Below, one piece after another: positions 45,037-54,782 of a stretch of 64,000 nucleotides of DNA. The stretch spans positions 1,426,001 to 1,490,000 of the forward strand of contig NZ_CP039396.1 of the NCBI RefSeq assembly GCF_004803915.1, in the 5' to 3' direction. The notes beneath the pieces were generated by a model, which was not told the DNA's origin, did no database searches, and saw only the letters and a program-made list of their open reading frames with translations. Source of the DNA: Duncaniella dubosii. Lineage in GTDB: Bacteria > Bacteroidota > Bacteroidia > Bacteroidales > Muribaculaceae. Every line of letters begins with the position of its first letter. The stretch's first letter is position 1. The position numbers and the translations under genes were made by a program.

Positions 45037-45789
45037 GGCCTTGCGATCGTATTTGTTGAAGAGGCTTGACCATTTCAGCCTGAGGACTCCGAAGAAGCCT
45101 TCGCTGAATATTCCGGAGCTCATCTTTGATGTGCCGAGCACGCGGTTGACGAAGATGATGGGAACTTCGACTATCTTGAATCCGTATTTATAGGCGAGAA
45201 ATTTCATCTCGATCTGGAATGCGTAGCCTTTGAACCGTATATGGTCGAGCGGGAGGGTTTCGAGCACTTTGCGGCGGTAGCATACGAATCCGGCTGTCGC
45301 GTCGTTGATCGGCATGCCTGTGACTATGCGGACGTAGCGCGATGCGTAAAATGACATTAGCACCCGTCCCATCGGCCAGTTGACGACGTTGACCCCTGTG
45401 ACATAGCGTGAGCCTACGGCGACATCCGCGCCTTTGACGGCGCATGCCTCGTAGAGTTTCATCAGGTCATCGGGGTTGTGGGAGAAGTCGGCGTCCATCT
45501 CGAAGATGTACTCATAGCCGTGTTCGAGCGCCCATTTGAAGCCGGCGATATAGGCAGTCCCGAGTCCGAGTTTGCCTTTTCGCTGAATCATGTGCAGACG
45601 GCCGGTGTGTGTAAGTTGAAGTTCCTTGACAATATCCGCTGTGCCGTCGGGCGAATTGTCATCAATAATCAAAACGTCAAATTTTCGGGACAGTCTGAAG
45701 ACTGCCTCGATGATTGCGGCAACATTTTCCCTCTCGTTATAGGTGGGTATGATGACCACACTGTCAACAGTTGTCGTGACGGACTGCAT
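45025..45789 (-). CDS. Family 2 glycosyltransferase, polyprenol-phosphate mannose synthase-like
   Basis: 254 residues from the ATG at 45789 (MQSVTTTVDSVVIIPTYNER). DPM1-like GT2 fold: VIIPTYNERENVAAIIEAVF, DVLIIDDNSPDGTADIV, the DxD-type motif FEMDADFSHNPDDL, the acceptor region GSRYVTGVNVVNWP and INDATAGFVCYRRKVLE. No C-terminal transmembrane segment is present, so it is a soluble or peripheral enzyme. It would move mannose (or another sugar) from GDP-sugar to undecaprenyl phosphate. Its consensus promoter lies 33 bases upstream, and it is the first gene of the run to korB. Confidence 0.85.
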   Translation of the reverse strand: MQSVTTTVDSVVIIPTYNERENVAAIIEAVFRLSRKFDVLIIDDNSPDGTADIVKELQLTHTGRLHMIQRKGKLGLGTAYIAGFKWALEHGYEYIFEMDADFSHNPDDLMKLYEACAVKGADVAVGSRYVTGVNVVNWPMGRVLMSFYASRYVRIVTGMPINDATAGFVCYRRKVLETLPLDHIRFKGYAFQIEMKFLAYKYGFKIVEVPIIFVNRVLGTSKMSSGIFSEGFFGVLRLKWSSLFNKYDRKALNP

Positions 45790-45822
45790 ATTGTCAGACC
45801 TTATAGGTGATTTTTTCTGGTG

Positions 45823-45855
45823 CAAAATTAGTGAATAAACTTTGTCCTGAACAAA
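45823..45855 (-). promoter_or_regulatory. Promoter of the GT2-pyrC-korAB run
   Basis: Minus strand: TTTG (45855-45852), 21 nt, TAATTTTG (45830-45823), exact consensus. It supports the GT2 start at 45789 rather than at 45864. Confidence 0.65.
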
Positions 45856-45930
45856 TAAAATCAAGAAAAATTTCTTTAAACAGCTACTTAATTCCGCTCT
45901 TTGTGAAAAATCTCAGTCCTGTCGTTGATG

Positions 45931-47502
45931 TCAATCGTATTTTTCGACAATCCAACTGTCGATGTTGCGGAGTGTGGACGAAAAGTTGACTCCTATTTTG
46001 ATGATTTCCTTTCCTTCGGAGTAAAATGGGAGTGCATAACCCATGCGGTCAATCTGTTCGATGGCCTCACGCGGGGATTTGTCCAATTTGAATTCAAAAA
46101 TAAAAATCCGGGAGTCGGTCTTGACGATAAGGTCGGCTCGTCCGCGGCTGCTACGGTATTCGGTACGTGTATAATAGCCCAAGAGCGTGAACACGAGATA
46201 GAGGACATTGTGGAAATGAAGTTCCGTCTCGCGTATCTGGTCGTAGGGAAAATCGGCGAATAGACTTTGAAGACGGTGCATGAAGCTGTCGACATTTCCG
46301 TTACTGATGTCGCGTGTGAATTCGCGGATGGCGAATGTCCCGTTTCCGTTGCGGATTGATGTGTAGTAGGGAAAGAGGAAGTTGAGAAAACCGCGTTCGA
46401 CTTCTTTGTTCGGAAAGCCGAGGGTATAGAGGCCGAACTGCCGGTCAAAGTCGCGGATTGTCAGGTAGCCACTCTGATACATCAACGGAATTATTCCTGC
46501 CATTGCGAGGTCGAGGCCTTTAAGTTCGTCCTGTGAGGCTTCGGCTTTGTTAAGCCGGTCGAGCGGATAGTTTTTTTTCTGTAGCAGTCTCACCAGAAAC
46601 GTAGGTGTGCCCGTTTCAAACCAATAGTCTCCGATCGATTCCGATGCAAGTGCGTTGAGTAGGCTGAACGGGTTGTAGATACCTTCGCATTCTGCGGGAT
46701 CTGCGAATCGGTAGCCATCGTAGTTGCGACGGAGTTCTTCGGCCATTGCTGAGACCGGGATATTTCGTTTGTCCGCGAACGAACTGATGGCGGGAGTGAA
46801 GTAGCTGACTATTTCAGACTCTGCTACGCCACAGATGGCATTGTATTCAGGAAGAAATGATATGTCGCGCAGGTTGTTGAGATCGCTGAATATGCTTACT
46901 TTGCTGAACCGGGTGACTCCTGTGAGCATGGCCAGTTTGATGTAGCCGTCCATTGATTTCATCACACCGTAGAATCCTTTCAGCATGTTGCGGAATTCCT
47001 CCTGCAGTTCCGGTGAGGTCAGAGTTTGGGTCAGGGGCGTGTCATATTCGTCGACAAGTATCACTACCTGTCGGCCGGTCTTGTCATAAACGCCTTTGAT
47101 TGCATTCTTGAATCTCAGAGCTACAGTGTGACCGTCTTCCGACAACCCGTAGTTTTTCTCGATTTCCGACAAGAAATAGTTGAGCACTTTGGTCAGGGTA
47201 GGGATGTCGTTATAGTTCTCGCCTGACAAATCGAGATGAAACACCGGATATTCTTTCCATTCTTTCTCGTATGTGGCGATTTCAAGACCTTCAAAGAGTT
47301 CTTTGCACCCTTTGAAATAGGCTTCGATGGTTGACATCAGCAGGCTTTTGCCGAATCGGCGGGGACGGCTCAGAAAATAGTATTTACCGGTGTCGACAAG
47401 TCGGCGGATATAGCCTGTCTTGTCGACATATATATAGCCGTTCCGGCGTATGTCGCGGAAATTCTGTATGCCTATAGGAAATTTGTATGCCGGTGTCATC
47501 AT
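45931..47502 (-). CDS. AAA-ATPase-like protein with PD-(D/E)XK nuclease-like C-terminus
   Basis: 523 residues from the ATG at 47502 (MMTPAYKFPIGIQNFRDIRR). The N-terminal AAA-ATPase-like domain has the variant P-loop SRPRRFGKSLLMSTIEAYF and a Walker B VVILVDEYDTPL. The middle helical part contains MLKGFYGVMKSMDGYIKLA. At the C-terminus a PD-(D/E)XK nuclease core is visible (RSSRGRADLIVKTDSRIFIF, then EFKLD). The family is common and often multicopy in Bacteroidales genomes; its biological role is unknown, with proposals ranging from mobile-element to defence functions. A consensus promoter ends 6 bases before the ATG, so the mRNA may be leaderless. Confidence 0.82.
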   Translation of the reverse strand: MMTPAYKFPIGIQNFRDIRRNGYIYVDKTGYIRRLVDTGKYYFLSRPRRFGKSLLMSTIEAYFKGCKELFEGLEIATYEKEWKEYPVFHLDLSGENYNDIPTLTKVLNYFLSEIEKNYGLSEDGHTVALRFKNAIKGVYDKTGRQVVILVDEYDTPLTQTLTSPELQEEFRNMLKGFYGVMKSMDGYIKLAMLTGVTRFSKVSIFSDLNNLRDISFLPEYNAICGVAESEIVSYFTPAISSFADKRNIPVSAMAEELRRNYDGYRFADPAECEGIYNPFSLLNALASESIGDYWFETGTPTFLVRLLQKKNYPLDRLNKAEASQDELKGLDLAMAGIIPLMYQSGYLTIRDFDRQFGLYTLGFPNKEVERGFLNFLFPYYTSIRNGNGTFAIREFTRDISNGNVDSFMHRLQSLFADFPYDQIRETELHFHNVLYLVFTLLGYYTRTEYRSSRGRADLIVKTDSRIFIFEFKLDKSPREAIEQIDRMGYALPFYSEGKEIIKIGVNFSSTLRNIDSWIVEKYD

Positions 47503-47507
47503 GAAAG

Positions 47508-47538
47508 CAAAGATATGAAATAAATTCTTTATTTCCAA
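47508..47538 (-). promoter_or_regulatory. Promoter placed directly at the start codon
   Basis: Minus strand: TTG (47538-47536), 20 nt, TATCTTTG (47515-47508), exact match. The -7 box ends 6 bases before the ATG at 47502 and 9 bases before the second ATG at 47499. This predicts a transcript beginning at, or 1-5 bases from, the start codon. Confidence 0.6.
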
Positions 47539-47563
47539 TCGCGCTTTTCCGGACTATAAGAAA

Positions 47564-47597
47564 ATCCCCCGTCGCTGCTCACGCAGTGGCGGGGGAT
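47564..47597 (-). terminator. Terminator of the second SusCD locus
   Basis: Arms ATCCCCCG (47564-47571) and CGGGGGAT (47590-47597) with further pairing inside, then TTTTCTT on the minus strand. It stops transcription from the duplicated secreted-protein gene, 137 bases after its stop. Confidence 0.75.
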
Positions 47598-47734
47598 ACT
47601 CATTATTACGTCATGTAAATATTAAGAGAATTGAAGTTGTTGTTCTGATTAAACTTCGTAGGCTAATGACATTTAGTCATTGGGTACGTTTTCAAGTCCT
47701 GAGGTCGGGTTTTCATGCGACCGCAGTGCCGTTG

Positions 47735-49140
47735 TTATCGCTGAATGTATTTTTTGCCGTTCTTGATTACGAGACCCTTGTAGTTCTCGTCGACTTTCTG
47801 GCCAAGAACGTTGTAGATAACGTCAGACTGGGGCTGTTCGTTGATGATGATGTCAGCGATTCCGCTTGTTTCAGAGTCAGCTGTGTAACCGTAGTTGGGA
47901 GCGCTGTAGTTATTATAGCCCATAGCATACAGGTTGATGTTCGCACCTGTCTCAGAGCCGAAAATATAGTATTTGTGACCTTCAGTTAGACCGACGGTGG
48001 CCTTGCTGATAAGAGTCTTGGTGTCAGTTATGTGCGACGAGCTCGCGAGGACGTAGGCACCTACTTCTTCGTTAACTGTGGCATCCCATACATACATAGT
48101 ATATTTGTTTGAACCACGGTTGGAGAACAATGTCAGTTCGCCACCTTTCTTTGCCTCTACGGTAAAGATAGCATAGGGCTGCTTGATGCCTTCTGAGAGA
48201 GCCTCAAGAGCGTATACGGGATCGGCAGAACCATAACCTGCGGCAGAACCCATCTGGAATGCTCTATCGAACAGTGTGGTGTTGATGCCTGACATGCTGA
48301 CATTTGCACCGGGCTTGGCAGTGCTGGCATTGTTCATCACTACTTTCAGGTCTTCGGAGTCGGCAACTACAGTCTCGTTGGGAAGTACATAGCCATACTT
48401 ATAGTCGCCCAGAGAGCCTCATAACCGGCAGCCTTGGCATCATCCAAGGAGGGAGGAAGGATAGCAGTCGAGTATTTGGTTGCGTCAAATTCAGTTACAG
48501 AATATTTTTCTGATGAGTAAGGTGTATATACTATCTCATACAGGTTGATATTCGCACCTGTCTCAGAGCCGAAAATATAGTATTTGTGACCTTCGGTTAG
48601 ACCGACAGTTGCCTTGCTGATAAGGGTTTTGGTGTCAGTTATGTGCGATGAGCTTGCGAGAACGTAGGCACCTACTTCTTCATTGACTGTGGCATCCCAT
48701 ACATACATGGTGTATTTGTTCGAGCCACGGTTGGAGAACAATGCCAGTTCGCCGCCGACTTTAGCCTCTACGGTAAAGATAGCGTAGGGCTGCTTGATAC
48801 CTTCAGAAAGAGCTTCAAGGGCATATATAGGATCGGCAGAGCCATAACCTGCGGCAGAACCCATTTGGAATGATCTGTCAAACAAAGTAGTGTTGATGCC
48901 TGACATACTGATATTCGCTCCGGGTTTTGCTGTGCTTGCGTTGTTCATAACGACTTTGATAGCATCGTTGTCAACCAGCTGAGTTTCATTGGGGAGTACA
49001 TAGCCGTACTTGTAGTCACCCCAAAGAGCTTCGTAGCCTGCTGTCTGAGCATCAGCTACTGTAGGAGGGACAATAACGGTCTGTGCGGTAGCGGCGATAG
49101 CCATGGCTGACGCAGCTGAGAAGAGTAAAAATTTCTTCAT
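47735..49140 (-). pseudogene. Secreted protein with tandemly duplicated ~204-residue domain, one frameshift
   Basis: Signal peptide MKKFLLFSAASAMAIAATAQ, then two near-identical domains. Unit 1 runs from GYEALWGDYKYGYVLPNETQ to GANINLYEIVY; unit 2 repeats this and ends in a cargo-type C-terminus (VIYNVLGQKVDENYKGLVIK, then NGKKYIQR) seen on surface proteins of this group. The two units are separated by KYSTAILPPSLDDAKAAGYE. The frame breaks at 48408-48410, where unit 2 has CCC while unit 1 has CCCC at the same place (49024-49027 region), so one lost base is clear. The repaired protein is about 468 residues. The beta-rich, Gly/Tyr/Thr-rich units suggest a carbohydrate-binding or adhesive jelly-roll, but I recognise no named family. 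It follows susD and is probably a surface accessory protein of that locus. Confidence 0.75.
47929..49042 (-). repeat. Tandem direct repeat, period 611 bases, about 92% identical
   Basis: Copies at about 47929-48430 and 48540-49042. The offset of 611 would be 612, exactly 204 codons, if the missing base is restored. Most differences are third-position changes, so the copies are diverging under selection on the protein. Confidence 0.85.
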
Positions 49141-49186
49141 AGTAATTTTTTTATTAGGAATTATAAGCTGTTATCGGAGTATAAGT

Positions 49187-49206
49187 CCCCGGCCGAAAGG
49201 CCGGGG
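49187..49206. terminator. GC-rich hairpin after susD
   Basis: CCCCGGCC (49187-49194), GAAA loop, GGCCGGGG (49199-49206), then CTTTTT on the plus strand. On the minus strand, the direction of transcription here, the T-tract is poor, so it may be only a partial stop or an mRNA-stabilising hairpin between susD and the secreted-protein gene. Confidence 0.55.
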
Positions 49207-49230
49207 CTTTTTATAGTTGTCTGGTTGGAT

Positions 49231-51213
49231 TTAGAAACCTTTGCCGGGAGTAGTGCCGTAGCCGTTGTCACCGTACTGATTCTTATTGTCAATCTGGTTG
49301 AGGAAGTCAGCCGAGATCGGGCGGAGATAGTGCCTTTCCGGGTTGAAGAATTTGGCAGCGCGTTTGTTATATTTAGCAAGGCGGTCTTCGAAGGCATGGT
49401 GACGCTTGAGGAGTGCCCAACGGTTAAGCTCACCTGCCATTTCACGGGCATATTCATCGAAGATAACGTCTTCGGTGACTGTGCCGAGCGCGGGAGTGGT
49501 TGCTCCGGGACGTGTGGCACGTATGCGCAGGGGCTCAAGATATTTCGCTGCAGCTGCTGGATCATTGAGTTGCTGACATGCTTCTGCTGCAATCAGATAG
49601 ATTTCGGCTGTACGCATAATCATCATGTCGCCATTCTTTGTATTGAGACCGCTGCCCCATGAACCGTTGTAGCACCAGTTGAACTTGATAAGCGAGGGAT
49701 AGAGCTGATAAGAGTTTGTGCCGTCAAACTGCTCGGTCTTGAACTCGGTTGAGTATTCGCTGCTGCCGTAGAGGTCATCGATATTGAGAGTGAAATACTG
49801 GCTCTGAGCTTTCTCTTCGGGAGTGCGGGTCTCTTTTGACATCACGATAGCAAAACGATTGTCGTCGAGAGCCACGGGATAGTCAACAACATAGGCGTTC
49901 TTGACCTGCAAGAGTTTGTCGGGGTTACCGGAGGTCTCACCCTTAGGCCACACGCCGGAGGGGACATACTGGTTGTAGGCACCGCCCTCGACCACTTTCA
50001 TATCGATGTACGGATAGATTTTCTTGCCGGTAAATTTTGTGTTGATGCCATACTTCTTGACAATGGGAGGAGTGATTGTGACGCATGTGCCGGCATACGG
50101 GCCTACCCATTGGTGGTCGGGGTCAGTCATGGAGAACATGCCGAAGGCGGTCATGAAAGTGTTTTCCCAACGGCGGTCCCAAGAGGGATCGAAGACGTCG
50201 ATAGAATACTTCGAGGGTGCGAATGTATTGTTGTTTGTGCGTCCGAGGTAGTAGTTACCCTTATCGCTCCTTGTGTAGAGGTCGGTGAGCTTGTTGGGGT
50301 TACAGATGGTATATGTGAAGAGGTTATTCTTCACATAGTAGTTTTTCATGTCTGAGAGCGTGGCGTTGGCTCCTGATGCGATAAAGAGAGCCTCTTTGTT
50401 GTTTCGGTTGTTTTCCTGCGCCCAGAGGTCGTCGATATTGTCATAGAGATAGACGTTGTAGGCAGAGGAATTGGTGATAATATCCTCGGCCACTTCGCGT
50501 GCACGCTGCCAGTATGACTTGCCGTCCTCTTGGAGACCTTCGCCAGCGCCTTGTGCGTAGGCACGGGCCAGGATGCCGAGGGCGGTCTTCTTAGTGACGC
50601 GGGCATAGTTGCCGTCGACAGGAGTGTTATCGAGGGCTTCGGCTGCCTCCTTTAGATCTGTGGTGATGGATTGGTAGAAATCCTCTACTGTGCTTCGGAC
50701 GGGTTTTGTGTTCACATTGCCTACCTCCTCGGTGGTGAGGGTCACGGGTCCGTAGTATGTGACAAGGAGGAGATTATAGAAAGCGCGGAGAGTCTTGGCC
50801 TCGGCCACGATTTTAGCTTTTTCTTCCTCAGTGCCACCCACTACCTTGTCGGCATTGGCTATCACAGAGTTACAGGAGGGAATCGTGGTATATGCCTGCT
50901 TGAAGAGCTTGTTGGACGCATTGGTATTGGTGGTGAGTCCGTCGTAATAAATAAGCTGCTTTGCATAGTCGCGGTTGCCGGAGGGACAGAGCCACATGTC
51001 GGTTCCGCCTTCGGCCACGCTCAGGAAGTCATAGACGCTGTAGAGCTGTGTGGCGAGCGGTGAGTAGCAGTAAGTGGCAAGACCCTTCCAAGTCTCGAAT
51101 GAGTCGACGGTCTCATTGCCGGCCGAGGGGTTATACTCGTCGAGACCACATGAAGTCAGGCCGAGAGTGGAACCCGCGAGCGCCACTAATGTATATTTGA
51201 GAAAATTTTTCAT
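49231..51213 (-). CDS. SusD/RagB-family nutrient-binding lipoprotein (second locus)
   Basis: A 660-residue surface lipoprotein, larger than the first SusD. The signal ends in LGLTSC (Cys22), then GLDEYNPSAGNETVD. The SusD helical core has KIVAEAKTLRAFYNLLLVTY (the conserved ARALRA-type motif) and KTALGILARAYAQG, and a C-terminal RagB part with MIMRTAEIYLIAAEACQQLN. It starts 20 bases after the repaired susC stop, so the two are one operon. The substrate is unknown: no glycoside hydrolase is adjacent. Confidence 0.94.
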   Translation of the reverse strand: MKNFLKYTLVALAGSTLGLTSCGLDEYNPSAGNETVDSFETWKGLATYCYSPLATQLYSVYDFLSVAEGGTDMWLCPSGNRDYAKQLIYYDGLTTNTNASNKLFKQAYTTIPSCNSVIANADKVVGGTEEEKAKIVAEAKTLRAFYNLLLVTYYGPVTLTTEEVGNVNTKPVRSTVEDFYQSITTDLKEAAEALDNTPVDGNYARVTKKTALGILARAYAQGAGEGLQEDGKSYWQRAREVAEDIITNSSAYNVYLYDNIDDLWAQENNRNNKEALFIASGANATLSDMKNYYVKNNLFTYTICNPNKLTDLYTRSDKGNYYLGRTNNNTFAPSKYSIDVFDPSWDRRWENTFMTAFGMFSMTDPDHQWVGPYAGTCVTITPPIVKKYGINTKFTGKKIYPYIDMKVVEGGAYNQYVPSGVWPKGETSGNPDKLLQVKNAYVVDYPVALDDNRFAIVMSKETRTPEEKAQSQYFTLNIDDLYGSSEYSTEFKTEQFDGTNSYQLYPSLIKFNWCYNGSWGSGLNTKNGDMMIMRTAEIYLIAAEACQQLNDPAAAAKYLEPLRIRATRPGATTPALGTVTEDVIFDEYAREMAGELNRWALLKRHHAFEDRLAKYNKRAAKFFNPERHYLRPISADFLNQIDNKNQYGDNGYGTTPGKGF

Positions 51214-51233
51214 TGTTGTTGCTGTGGTTGTTT

Positions 51234-54200
51234 TTAGAATGTGAGATTAAGACCGAAAACAAATTGCTTGGTAAGGGGTAATTGAGGCTGCCGTTCATTT
51301 CAGGATCGTAGTCCTTGAGCAGGTCGCTCTTGGCGATTACAAGCGGGTTGGTGAGTGTGGTGTAGACGCGGAGCTTGCTGATACCGGCACGTTTCATGAT
51401 GTTTTCGGGCAGTGTGTAGCCGAGTGTGATGTTCTTAATCTTGAAGTATGAACCGTCGACAAACTGCAGTGCGTAGTAACCGGTATAGCTGGTGATATCG
51501 CTGCTACTGTTGAGTGCGGGGAAGTAGTGGTTCTGGTCACCGGTCGCCTCAGTCCAATAGTCAAAGTAGGTGGGGAAGTTCGATGAGGCTGAGGGATCAT
51601 ATGAGCCGAGCATGTCGTATTTGATTGTCTGGCCGAAACGCATATACATATATACCGATAGGTCAAAGTTCTTGTAAGTGAAAGTGTTCTTCAGACCCAA
51701 AGTCCAGTCCGGAGAGTTGTGGCCGAGTACCTGATAGTCGTTGCCGCTGATAGTGTAACGGTTATCGGCATCGTAGTGCACGAGCTTGCGCTCGATTTCA
51801 CCGTTGGCACCTTCGACATCTTCCCAACGTGAGAACTGACCGGGGCCGTCATGAATCATACCGGTACATATACCTTGAGGTCACCGGGCTTGCAGCCAAA
51901 TACTGCGGCGTCTTCAGCCTCTGAAGTTTTCCATGTGCCCTGTAGCTTGTAGTGATAGTATGAGTTGACAGGATAACCTTTGTAGTATACAGGGCCGCCG
52001 TCTCCGTTGGTCATGTATTCCTGATCGGGTGTCATGAGCCGGGTGATTTCCTCGTGGTTGGCAGTAAATGTACCGTTGATGGTCCATGAGAAGTCGCCGG
52101 GGCGGCGCTCGATAAACGGACGGCCTGTTACTGCGAGTTCAATACCGTGGTTGAGGGTCTCACAGATGTTGACATTTGTTTTGTATTGTGTCGAGGCATT
52201 GAACGAACCGTTGTTGACAGGCAACAGGCGGCTGTAGATTACGCCTTCGGTTTTTGTGCGGTAGTAGTCGGCTGTGAGGTCAATGCGACCGTTAAGCACG
52301 CTTGCGTCGAGACCGAAGTTCCAGCTCTTTGACTTCTCCCATGTGAGCGAGAGGTTGGCGATGTTCTCGGTGAAGTAGCTTGTATCGGCGAGTCCGCCAC
52401 CGAGGATAGTCATACCCGGGATGAGTGACGAGAAGCTTGAATAGGGGTCGATAGAGGCGGTACCGGTGACACCGTAGCCGACGCGCAACTTGAGGTTGTC
52501 GAGCCAGCTGCCACGCAGTTTGCTCATGAAGGGCTCATCGGAGATGCGCCATCCGAGCGAGAAGGCAGGGAAGGTGTCCCAGCGGTTTCCATCGGCAAGG
52601 CGCGACGAGCCGTCGTGGCGTACAGACACGCTTGCGAGATATTTGCCGGCGAATGAGTAGTTTATACGACCTACGAAACCGAGACCCTTCGACATCACAT
52701 ATTCCGATTTGGCCAATGTGTTTGCAATGTTAGCTTTGTTTTCGCTGAGGTTGTGCCACAGATAGGAGTTTGATGAAAGATTTGTGCCCTCGCCGTATAT
52801 GCCTGACATGCGGTTGTGGTTCCATGATGTAACACCTGTAAGGGTGAAGTTATGGTCACGGTTGAGGATGAAATTATAGGTGAGGATGTTCTCCCACTTA
52901 TAGTTGGCGTAATTGTCCTGGTCGACGTAAGCCTTCACATGGGCGTTGGTCCCTTCTACAGTGGTGGATTGGCTGTCGGCATAGTAGTTGTATGAGCCTT
53001 CACCCTGGAAGTAGTTGTGGGTGTTGTAGTGGAGCGTCGCGTTTAGGCGGCTCTCCCATGAGAAACCCTTGAACGGGGAGACACGGATGTAGGGGTTGAG
53101 GTAGATGCGTGTCTGCTGGTAGTTGTTGCGGTAGTTGCTCTTATTGTTGAGCAGGAGGCTCGCGTCCTGGCTTCCTGCTACCGGTGTACGGTTCACGTTG
53201 CCTTCCTCGTCGTAGAGAGAACCGATCGGACTCTGTGTGAGCATTCGGTCGAGCTTGGCATAGGCCGAGTTGCGGTAGGTGTAGCTGCCCTGAAGGTTGA
53301 CACCGAGGTCGAGCCAGCTGCGCACCTTGTGGTCGATGCGGATGTTGGTAGAGTAAATCTTGTTGTTGTCGTTGGAGTACTGTCCTTCCTCGTCAGAGAA
53401 GTTGAGCGAGAAGTAGGCTTTGGTCTTCTCTGTGCCGCCGCTTACCGAAACGGAGTAGTTCTGCGTCACGCCGGTCTTGAGAAGGGCGTCGGTCCAGTCA
53501 ATGGAGTTGGCGCCAAGCCATGAGTCAACTGTGAGATTCGGATTGAGGTCGAGCGCGCCCTGATAGGCTAAGGCCGCACTGCCGAGGATGTCAGTCGGAT
53601 CGGTCGGGCCGCCGCCGGCGGTGATTGCCTGCTTGCGCAGTTCGTAAAATCCGCGTGAGTTGTAGACCTTAGGCACTGTCGACCATCCGTTGACACCGAC
53701 GTAGGCGTTGAAGTTGACTGTCGTCTTACCTTCCTTACCGCTCTTTGTGGTAACGATGATGATACCGTTTGCACCTGACGAACCGTAGATTGCAGTCGAA
53801 GATGCGTCCTTGAGCACTTCGATGCTTTCGATGTCATTCGGGTTGATGGTGTTGATGTCGCCGGGCATGCCGTCAATTATATAGGTGGGGGTGCCCGATG
53901 CGGTAAACGAACGGTTACCACGCAGCTGCACTGACGGAGTGGCACCTGCCTGACCCGACGCGCGGGTGATGTCGAGACCTGCCACCTTGCCTTGGAGAGC
54001 GTCCATGGCGTTTGAGGTTGGCGAGAGGGTGATGTCTTCGTTCTTTACCGATGCGACAGCACCTGTGAGGTCACGTTTTTTTATAGTACCGTAGCCGATT
54101 GCCACAACTTCATCGAGGACATTGGAGTCGAGTTCCATTGTGACTTCGATAGAGCTGCGTCCGTCAACTTTGACTGACTGGGGTTTGTAGCCGATGTATG

Positions 54201-54516
54201 AGAAATGGAGAGTTGCGCCGGGGCGGACATTGAGTGTGAACTGGCCGTCGAAATCGGTTGCCACACCGACTTTTGTTCCCTCTTCAAGTACGGAAACACC
54301 AATCATGGGTTCGCCGTTTTCGTCGAGGACCACGCCTGTAACGCGCTGTGTTGTTGCAACTTGTTGGCTTTCAACGGGCTGACCCCCCCTACTGTCAGAA
54401 GCCTGAACAGTCTGAGCTGCACCACCCATAAGGCATAAAGCAAGCGCTGTGCATGCCAGCTTCCTGTCGGTCACGGGGTTGAACCCTGACACAGGAGCCT
54501 TGGAGTTTCTTTTCAT
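51234..54516 (-). pseudogene. SusC/RagA-family TonB-dependent transporter, two frameshifts
   Basis: About 1094 residues when repaired. A signal region (ALALCLMGGAAQTVQA) leads into the carboxypeptidase-like domain (VTGVVLDENGEPMIGVSVLE), the motif LDEVVAIGYGTIKKRDLTGA, a plug with TPTYIIDGMPGD and DIESIEVLKDASSTAIYGSS, and the barrel. The frame is intact to about 51865, where CCGG on the plus strand (51861-51864) has probably lost one base; the next frame continues GMIHDGPGQFSRWEDV. A second loss near 51270-51273 removes the true C-terminus; repair gives YPLTKQFVFGLNLTF and a stop at 51234-51236. Both breaks lie in the last quarter. Its consensus promoter is at 54621-54652. Confidence 0.9.
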
Positions 54517-54620
54517 GATGCTGGTTAAATATGAGATTGAGTGTGAAAAATTATTGACGAATTATTGACTACGATTAAATACTGATAAAAGTTATTTAAG
54601 GCAATTTTGGTAAATAATGG

Positions 54621-54652
54621 CAAATGTAGGTAAATTTTTTCGAATCAGACAA
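54621..54652 (-). promoter_or_regulatory. Promoter of the second susCD operon
   Basis: Minus strand: TTG (54652-54650), 21 nt, TACATTTG (54628-54621), exact consensus. It gives a leader of about 100 nt before the start at 54516. The remaining 54653-54782 bases hold no other recognised element. Confidence 0.6.
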
Positions 54653-54782
54653 CAGTTTTGCACTAAAAAGTTAGAAAAATGTCCGAAAATGGTCATTTTG
54701 TGCCCGCATAGGGGACAAAAAGGTCAAAAAATGGTGATTTTCAGACTGCCTTATTGTCCGCAACCAAAGAATACTTATTGTT

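Noticed and set aside
45931..47502. Anti-phage defence system
   Set aside because: The AAA-ATPase/PD-(D/E)XK protein stands alone with no partner defence genes; its family is multicopy with unknown role, so the claim is unsupported.
47929..49042. CRISPR-like or insertion-sequence repeat
   Set aside because: There are only two long units in one reading frame with a 204-codon period, so it is a protein-domain duplication.
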